DNA of 60,190 nucleotides from Candidatus Burkholderia humilis (GTDB lineage: Bacteria > Pseudomonadota > Gammaproteobacteria > Burkholderiales > Burkholderiaceae). Positions 54,553 to 60,190 of this stretch are shown in pieces. Numbering within the stretch: position 1 is the first letter of the stretch; each line of letters begins with the position of its first letter. The position numbers and the translations under genes are program-made. The DNA lies in the NCBI GenBank assembly GCA_001184405.1, contig LFMX01000027.1, positions 1-60,190 of the forward strand, given 5' to 3'. Under the pieces are notes generated by a model. It was not told the origin of the DNA. It did not search any database and saw nothing but the letters and a program-made list of their open reading frames with translations.

Positions 54553-54975
54553 TCACTCTTCTTCGTCAAGCCAGGGAATGTCGACGTCGGTGATAAAGGC
54601 AACCATCGCGAGCGGGCGCCCTTCCTGCCGGCCGATATTGCCGTCAGCGCGCTGCCATTCGCAGCGGAAAATTGTCCCCGGCGTATCGGCCAATAAGGTG
54701 ACGGTGCGGATTTCGTCCGGATCGTTTTCCTCGACCGGGCCGTCGAGCGAAATGAGCAGTTGCTGCGGCCAGATGCCGTCGGCGGGATCGTAAATCTTGT
54801 CGCCATCGTGGATGACGACGTGCGCCTCGACGCCGATCGTCGCCGATGCCTCGGTGATCATCTTGCCGAGCGCCTGCAGAACGGCGGTCGCCCGCGCGGA
54901 ATTGGCCTGACGGATCGCGAGATCGCCGCGCGTGAGCGCCTGTTCGAGTTTGGGATTGGTTTTTTGTTGTGCCAT
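54553..54975 (-). CDS. Conserved-looking cytoplasmic protein, unknown function
   Basis: A 140-residue soluble acidic protein starting MAQQKTNPKLEQALTRGDLA with an AGAGAGAT leader that weakly resembles a ribosome site. A helical N-terminal half (AVLQALGKMITEASATIGVE) is followed by beta-like segments (AHVVIHDGDKIYDPADGIWP, QQLLISLDGPVEENDPDEIR). There is no signal peptide, membrane helix or known catalytic motif. I do not recognise the family; the clean frame and codon pattern support a real gene. It lies just after the MFS fragment, convergently. Confidence 0.65.
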   Translation of the reverse strand: MAQQKTNPKLEQALTRGDLAIRQANSARATAVLQALGKMITEASATIGVEAHVVIHDGDKIYDPADGIWPQQLLISLDGPVEENDPDEIRTVTLLADTPGTIFRCEWQRADGNIGRQEGRPLAMVAFITDVDIPWLDEEE

Positions 54976-55243
54976 CGATCTCTCTCTAAAGTGTTGTTGC
55001 CCGTTCGACGGGACGCGCCCGTCTTAAGTTGCAGCGGATTCGCCACGCGTGCATCAAAGATAGGTCAGGTCGCGCGTCAACGCCCGGCAAATCACATCAA
55101 GCGCATCGCGTGCTCAAGTTTGCGCACGATCGGCCGATAGTTCCGTCATCGCCACCCGATTCGCGTGCCATTGCCGTGCCGTCTTCCGATCCGAGCGCTC
55201 CATTTTCCGCTGTCCCGTCAGCGCACGCCGCGATGGTGCGCGC

Positions 55244-56475
55244 GTGCTGAACGCGACCTCGTCAGCGGCCGAGACGATCGAAGGCATCGCGTTATCGACG
55301 CATCTCCAGCCGATCTACAGCCTGCCGCATCAGCGCGAAGTCCGCTATGAGGCGCTGTTGCGCGGCACCGCCGCCGACGGCGCGCTCGTCACGCCGTTCG
55401 ATCTGTTCGGCCGCGCGATCGTTGCCGGCCGGCAGACGGAGCTGGACCGCATGAGCCACTGCACGCATCTGCGCAATGCGGCGGCGCTGTTGCCGGATGC
55501 GCAGTGGCTGTTCATCAACATCAATCCGGGCACGTTTATCGATCCGGGCTACGCCGCGCGCCTCGCCGCGCTCACGCGTGAAGCGTGATTCGCGCCGGAG
55601 CGGCTCGTCATCGAAATGCTGGAATCGGGCGGCACGGATGTCGCGGATATCGCCCGTGCGACGCGCACGTTTCGCGCGCAGGGTTTTCTCGTCGCCGTCG
55701 ATGACTCCGGCGCGGGGCATTCGAATATCGACCGGTTGCTGACGCTCAAGCCCGATATCGTCAAGCTCGATCGCAGTCTGGTGCGCGCGCAGACTGCGCT
55801 GAGTGCGCAGACGCCCGCGCATCTGCGTGACGCGCTGATGCCCAAGCTCGTCGATCTGCTGCACGAACCGGGCATGTTCGTGGTGGCGGAAGGCATCGAA
55901 ACGCCCGACGATCTGATGCTTGCCGCGCGCTCGAATGTCGATTTCGTGCAGGGCTTTCTGTTCGGCAAACCCGCCGCGCACCTCGCCCCGCGCGGCACCG
56001 CGACGCCGCTTTTCGAGCATATTTTCGATACGCTCGCGCAGATGCGCCGCACCGAATGCCTGGCCAGTGATCTGCTTCTGATGCCGTATCGTTAGAATTT
56101 GTCGCAGGCGGCGCGCCGTCTCGCATCGGGCGCGCCGAATTGCTCGCGCTGCCGTGCACGATCAGTTGCTTCTTTCTCGATCAGGCCGGGCGCGAGTTCA
56201 CGCCCGCGCTGCGCGGCGCGGGAGCGAAAGCGCCGAGCGAGCGCTTTGCACCGATCGCGGATTCATCGACCGGGCGCTGGGACAATCGCCCCTATTTCGT
56301 CGATGCCCACACGAAGCCGCAGAAAGTGGTCGTGAGCCCGCCGTATCTGTCGGTGACGGGTTCGTCGCTGTGCGTGACGCTCACGATTGCGACGCAGCGC
56401 AACGGGAAGACCATCGTCGCGGGCGCGGATCTCGACTGGCGTAGGCTCGTCGAACACGCGCCGACGCTGCTTTAA
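55244..56475 (+). pseudogene. EAL-domain cyclic-di-GMP phosphodiesterase-like protein, two lesions
   Basis: Starts at a GTG at 55244. The EAL domain opens with HLQPIYSLPHQREVRYEALL (EAL signature as YEALLRG) and WLFININPGTFIDP. A TGA at 55586, where Gly (GGA) is expected before FAPERLVIEMLE, interrupts it. It resumes in the same frame with VAVDDSGAGHSNIDRL and VVAEGIETPDDLMLA. Near 56090 a frameshift moves the C-terminal PAS/cache-like domain (LPCTISCFFLDQAGREFTP to VVVSPPYLSVTGSSLCVT) to another frame. EAL enzymes hydrolyse cyclic di-GMP, a biofilm and motility signal. Full length would be about 410 residues. Confidence 0.87.
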
Positions 56476-57446
56476 GCGGCCGCCGAGATCGATTCGGACA
56501 GCGCCTTCGCGCCCGCCTTCAACGCCGCGATATTGCCCGGCTCGAAGGTCCAGTGGCCCGCGGCATCGACCACTTTGAGTTCCGCGCCCGGCCAGCGTGC
56601 GGCCAGCGCGACCGCCTGATCCGCCGGACACACCATGTCGAAACGGCCATGCACGATCCGGCAAGGCAAATGCGCGATACGCGCGATCAGCGGCAGAAGC
56701 GGCATCGGCGGAAGCTCTTTGGCCATGTAGTGGCGTTCGAGCAGCGCCATCGACACGGCGGCCGCGTTGGCCTCGGCGCTCGGGCGCTTATCCTCTTCGG
56801 CGGGTTGTTTCTCCGGTTTGTTGACGACCGACAGCGTCGTCTCATACTGCGTCCACGCGCGCGCGAGCCGCGTGCCGGCTTCATCGAAACGGGCGAGCGG
56901 CGCTTTGGACAGCGCCAGAATGTCTTGCGCGCTGGTCGAGCGCTTGCCGCACGCGGCCTCGATCGCATCGAGAAACGCGCAGTGCGCTTCCGGAAACACG
57001 CGCTGCACATCCCACAAGAACCAGTCGATGTCCTCGCGCCGCGCGAGAAACACGCCGCGCAGCAAAAAGCCGGTGCAGCGCTCCGGATGTGCCACGCCAT
57101 ACGCAATACCGAGCGTCGTGCCCCACGAGCCGCCGAAAATCGCCCATCGTTCGATACCGAGCGCCACGCGCAGCTTTTCCATATCGCCGACGAGCGCATC
57201 GATGCCGTTATGTTCGAGCTTGCCGAACGGCGTGGATTTGCCGCAGCCGCGCTGATCGAAAAAAACGATGCGCCATTTGTCCGCTTCGAGCGCCTCGGCC
57301 CATTTGACGTTCATCGCTCCGCCCGGCCCGCCGTGCACAACGAGCATGACGGGCTCATCCTTCGGGCCTTGTGTGCGCCAGTACATGACGTGGCCATCGC
57401 CGACATCGAGCATGCCTTCTTCGAAATTCACCGGTGTCTGATCCAT
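56472..57446 (-). CDS. pip: Proline iminopeptidase (alpha/beta hydrolase)
   Basis: A 324-residue enzyme releasing N-terminal proline from peptides. The oxyanion region LVVHGGPGGAMN near 35-46, DQRGCGKSTP near 64-73, the nucleophile elbow IFGGSWGTTLGIAYG with Ser107, the acid in VHGRFDMVCPADQA near 268, and the histidine in AGHWTFEPGN near 298 are all present. The sequence follows the S33 family over its full length. No signal peptide, so cytoplasmic. It is convergent with the EAL remnant, overlapping its end by four bases. Intact. Confidence 0.93.
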   Translation of the reverse strand: MDQTPVNFEEGMLDVGDGHVMYWRTQGPKDEPVMLVVHGGPGGAMNVKWAEALEADKWRIVFFDQRGCGKSTPFGKLEHNGIDALVGDMEKLRVALGIERWAIFGGSWGTTLGIAYGVAHPERCTGFLLRGVFLARREDIDWFLWDVQRVFPEAHCAFLDAIEAACGKRSTSAQDILALSKAPLARFDEAGTRLARAWTQYETTLSVVNKPEKQPAEEDKRPSAEANAAAVSMALLERHYMAKELPPMPLLPLIARIAHLPCRIVHGRFDMVCPADQAVALAARWPGAELKVVDAAGHWTFEPGNIAALKAGAKALSESISAAA

Positions 57447-57581
57447 TGCGTATGTTCTCTGGCTGAGTGCGATTGCGCCATTGTTGCATCGCGCCTGTGA
57501 CCGCGCATAAAGGCAGCGTTCGATGCGCTTATGCTTACCGCTTTCCCCGCCTTATCGCTTCACCACTTCCCTTTCAAATTC

Positions 57582-58295
57582 ATGCGCCGCACGCTCGTCA
57601 AATGGCTGTTCGCGACTTATCTGCTCGGCAGCGGCATCGTCTGGTCGATCCTGATTTTGCCGCTCTTTCCTTTCGTCGGACGAAGCGGACGGTATTGGCT
57701 CGCGCAGCGCTGGTGCCGCGCAATGGTCACGATGATGCGCGTGATTCTCGGCATCACGTGTTCGATCGAAGGACTGGAGCATTTGCCGGACGGGCCGTGC
57801 ATTGTGCTGTCGCGGCATGAATCGACGTGGGAAACGCTCGCGTTCATAGCGCTGTTTCCACGCCGCATCAGCTTCGTGTTCAAGCATGAACTGATGAACG
57901 TGCCGTTTTTCGGCTGGGTCTTGCGCGGGCTGGATATGGTTAGTCTGGATCGCGGCTCGATCCGGCAGGCGCATCACGCGGTCACGCGCGAATGCGCGGC
58001 GCGCCTGAAAAAAGGCGATGTCGTCGTCATCTTTCCCGAAGGCACGCGCGTGCCGCACGATGCACCGCTCAAGCTCGCGTCGGGTGGCGTGCGGCTCGCG
58101 TGCGCGACGAAAGTGCCGGTCGTGCCCGTTGTCCACGATGCGGGCAAGGTCTGGCCGGCAAAGGGCTGGCCCGATCACGGCGGCCATATCCGCGTGATCG
58201 TGACGCCCTGTCTGCCGCTCAATTGCGAGATTCCGCAGGAACTGAACCGCATGGCGCAATCGCAGATGGATGAAGCGCTCGCCGTTCTACGCTGA
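57582..58295 (+). CDS. plsC: 1-acyl-sn-glycerol-3-phosphate acyltransferase
   Basis: A 237-residue membrane enzyme that makes phosphatidic acid from lysophosphatidic acid. An N-terminal helix (LVKWLFATYLLGSGIVWSIL) anchors it. The acyltransferase block I is SRHESTWETLAF with His79 and Glu84, an H-x4-E version of the usual H-x4-D found in many beta-proteobacterial relatives. Block III is FPEGTR at 151-156 and a late VVPVVHDAGKVWP matches block IV. The ATG at 57582 fits the family start; 17 upstream in-frame codons are not conserved. Convergent with the response regulator gene. Intact. Confidence 0.9.
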   Translation: MRRTLVKWLFATYLLGSGIVWSILILPLFPFVGRSGRYWLAQRWCRAMVTMMRVILGITCSIEGLEHLPDGPCIVLSRHESTWETLAFIALFPRRISFVFKHELMNVPFFGWVLRGLDMVSLDRGSIRQAHHAVTRECAARLKKGDVVVIFPEGTRVPHDAPLKLASGGVRLACATKVPVVPVVHDAGKVWPAKGWPDHGGHIRVIVTPCLPLNCEIPQELNRMAQSQMDEALAVLR

Positions 58296-58304
58296 GATTC
58301 GGCG

Positions 58305-58673
58305 TCAATAAAGCGGCCGCTTCTTCGCCGCGCACAGCCGGTTCACCGCCGCGATCAGCGTTTCCATTTCCACCGGCTTACGAAGATAACCGTCGTAGCT
58401 GACGAACGCAGGCGGATTCGGATGCCCTGAAATCATCAGGAAAGGAATGTGCGCCAGCGTCGCGGTGTTTTTCATCGTCTGGCAAAGCAGCGCGCCGCCG
58501 AGGCCGGGCATCATCCAGTCCGATACGACGATGTCCACCGTCTGCTCGCTCAGGATCGATAACGCGCCGTTGCCATCGAATGCGCACAGGATATTGCAAT
58601 CCTCGCCTTTCATGCAGAGGGTCCAGGCTTCGATGGTGTCGGGATCGTCGTCGACGAGCAGTACTGTCTTCAT
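58305..58673 (-). CDS. Single-domain response regulator
   Basis: A 122-residue receiver-only protein: acidic pocket DDD at 8-10, phospho-acceptor Asp52 in IVVSDWMMPGLGG, Thr/Ser switch replaced by FLMISGHP, and Lys99 in YLRKPVEME. No output domain. It probably works with a kinase elsewhere in the genome. It is separated from the next gene by 230 bases without a recognisable feature. Intact. Confidence 0.87.
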   Translation of the reverse strand: MKTVLLVDDDPDTIEAWTLCMKGEDCNILCAFDGNGALSILSEQTVDIVVSDWMMPGLGGALLCQTMKNTATLAHIPFLMISGHPNPPAFVSYDGYLRKPVEMETLIAAVNRLCAAKKRPLY

Positions 58674-58899
58674 CTTGCGAACGGTTTCGGCTGCTGTGCG
58701 GGGTCGAGGCGGGAACGGCTCGACGGGCGGCGGCGGTCAGTCGTGGATACGACCTGCGCCGCGTCCGTTCGTTGCACCCGCTTCCTCGTTTCGATGCCTT
58801 TCGTCATAGTATTTCTTTCGCGAGATTTCTGCGCAGTAAATGCTGCTTCAGCAAAGACCGCGCCGCGCCCATCTTCCGGTCATTTGCTCTCGCCCACGT

Positions 58900-59830
58900 T
58901 CAGCGCGTCTGCGCGCGCGAGCGGCCCGCTTCGCGCAAGGCATCGGCATCGACCAGCGTTTCTTCCACCGGCGTGCGCGCGGCGTCGTTGCGTCGGATCA
59001 GACCGATGGGTTCGTCGGTGCCGGCGAAGGGCATCGGCAAGGCGGGGAGCAGTCCCAGCGCGATGTCATACTCGACCGCGCCCGCGGGCACGAACCACAC
59101 GGCATCGTTCTTCAGCACGAGCGACACCGACAGCGTTTCCACCAGCGCCGTCAGCGCGTGCGCGCCGAACGCGGTCAGCACGCTCTCGGCCGACTGGCGG
59201 ATCAGCGTCCCGAACGGCGGCACGACGATCGCAAAGCGCGCGAGCAGCGCGGGCGTCAGCGGCGTCTCGAACGTCAGCGGATGCTCGCGCCGCACCACGA
59301 CCGCCAGCGGCTCGCGGTAGATCTGCTCAAAGGATAGTTCGTGCATCGTCTCGGGTTCGGATAATCGTCCGACGACGAGATCGACTTCCCCGCCCTTCAG
59401 CCGCTCGAGCAACTGCGCGTTCGAATCCGTCCACACCGACAGCGACACCGCCGGCCATTGCTCCCGGAACGCCGCGAGCGCGGGCGGCAGCAGCACGGTG
59501 GCGACCGTCGGCAGAACGCCTCGACATGGTGCCCGGCACGTCGCCGCGCTCGCGCAGCAGCATATCGACGCCTTCGCGCAGCGACGCCACGCGCGCGCTC
59601 GCATGCGGCGCGAACAGTCGACCTTCGCGCGTGAGCACCGCACCGCGCCGTCCGCGCTCGAACAAACGCACGCCTAGAATGGATTCGAGTTCGCCGATTG
59701 TTTTCGATACGGCGGGCTGGGTGATCGACAGACTGTCGGCCGCGCGCTGCACGCTGCCGAGCTGCGTGACAGCCAGAAAACACTGGAGATGCCGGAATTT
59801 GACGCGAGTGTTGGTGAAGTCGATATCCAT
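58900..59830 (-). pseudogene. pcaQ: PcaQ-like LysR regulator of protocatechuate genes, frameshifted
   Basis: From 59830: KFRHLQCFLAVTQLGSVQRA, ITQPAVSKTIGELESILGVR and RLFERGRRG form a LysR helix-turn-helix. Near 59520 the frame is lost and homology resumes as GVLPTVATVLLPPALAAF, then LKGGEVDLVVGRLSEPETMH and FEQIYREPLAVVVRREHP. These follow the PcaQ/GbpR branch. PcaQ activates the protocatechuate branch genes in response to beta-ketoadipate pathway intermediates, and here it is divergent from pcaH (126-base gap), the expected layout. About 310 residues if intact. The lesion separates DNA-binding and effector domains. Confidence 0.85.
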
Positions 59831-59955
59831 GACGATCCGTTATGCAAGAACGCACGAAACATCATTTTCCATAACTTGCCGCGTTCTATAAAGTAGTCGT
59901 CAGAAACATCCTAATCAACCCACAAATACAAGAGACAGTCACAGGAGACAGTCGC

Positions 59956-60190
59956 ATGACTTCCATCCTCACGCCGCGTGACTGGGACTCGCATCCGCCG
60001 TATCTGTCGCCGGGCTTACCGGTCGTCGGTGTTGCGCAGCCCGAGCCTGCCGCTCATCCCGCTGAAGGAAAATCTGAAGAATCGCCGCGTGCCGGTGTAC
60101 GGCGCGGACGATCTCGGCGTGCTCGACGCCGATCTGACGCGCAATGCCGCGAAGAACGGCGAGCCGATGGGCGAGCGCATCATCGTGGCG
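59956..60190 (+). pseudogene. pcaH: Protocatechuate 3,4-dioxygenase beta subunit, 5' part, with a one-base insertion
   Basis: Starts at 59956 after CAGGAGA: MTSILTPRDWDSHPPYLSPG is the PcaH N-terminus. After GGC at 60013-60015 an extra T (60016 or 60017) breaks the frame. Skipping it restores YRSSVLRSPSLPLIPLKENL, then VPVYGADDLGVLDADLTRNA and GEPMGERIIVA to the right edge. PcaH and PcaG form the iron enzyme that opens the ring of protocatechuate. The rest lies outside the window. The one-base lesion could be a read error or real loss; the adjacent regulator is broken too. Confidence 0.88.

Noticed and set aside
1..60190. Search for transposases, integrases, phage genes, toxin-antitoxin pairs and tRNA genes
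   Set aside because: No translated frame or sequence stretch showed their characteristic motifs; absence by eye is not proof.

Overview
The window looks like a chromosomal segment of a Burkholderiaceae bacterium of the Paraburkholderia/Caballeronia group. It is GC-rich and carries families common there: a DUF4148 secreted protein, DUF2917, DUF4186, CbtAB, and a CobG/CbiD-type cobalamin pathway with CobN and ChlI/ChlD-like partners. Genus is inferred from gene content, not from a marker gene. No transposase, phage gene, tRNA, rRNA or CRISPR array was recognised.

Layout. 1-8.4 kb: the start of a GAF-domain signalling gene running off the left edge, a collapsed GlxA-type regulator, an isonitrile hydratase-like gene, small enzymes, a 1024-residue single-module synthetase (acetoacetyl-CoA-synthetase-type adenylation, carrier, thioesterase), a broken M48 peptidase, a response regulator and a broken mobB. 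8.6-17.7 kb: B12-dependent ribonucleotide reductase nrdJ, DUF4148, a wrecked RND efflux pump fused by deletion to the tail of an outer-membrane channel, a broken ppk2 and small intact enzymes. 17.8-28.5 kb: cobalamin block 1 (two riboswitches, cbtBA, cobE-cobO-cobB-DUF1289 on minus, cobW-cobN-chlI-chlD on plus). 28.5-34.9 kb: a prolyl-hydroxylase-like gene, a broken lytic transglycosylase, and a chitin-degradation cluster in which GH19, GH18 and LPMO are all broken while gspG is open. 34.9-43.2 kb: cobalamin block 2, with cobG-cobH-cobI-cbiG/cobJ behind a minus-strand riboswitch and cobL-cbiD-cobK-cobM on plus. 43.2-60.2 kb: mostly accessory genes, many interrupted (terC, opgC, a sigma-54 regulator, a secreted protein, a glycoside hydrolase, tannase, MFS, EAL, pcaQ, pcaH), mixed with intact pip, plsC, a LysR gene and a response regulator.

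The dominant pattern is selective decay. By hand reading, about twenty protein genes carry frameshifts, nonsense codons, short tandem duplications or large deletions. The roughly sixteen cobalamin and cobalt genes plus nrdJ and the large synthetase, about 24 kb of coding sequence, show none. Pure sequencing error should not avoid one pathway so completely, and several lesions are deletions of hundreds of bases. This resembles a host-restricted Burkholderia-type symbiont undergoing genome reduction, as known for leaf-nodule symbionts. That lifestyle is inference, and some of the many single-base lesions could still be read errors.

How the genes work together: CbtAB (probable cobalt uptake), the CobI/G/J/M/K/L/H corrin-ring steps with CbiD and CbiG, CobB amidation, cobalt insertion by CobN with AAA+ and VWA partners, and CobO adenosylation build adenosylcobalamin. 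Riboswitches sense it and NrdJ uses it to make deoxyribonucleotides. Later steps (cobQ, cobD/cbiB, cobP, cobV, cobT-type) are not in this window.
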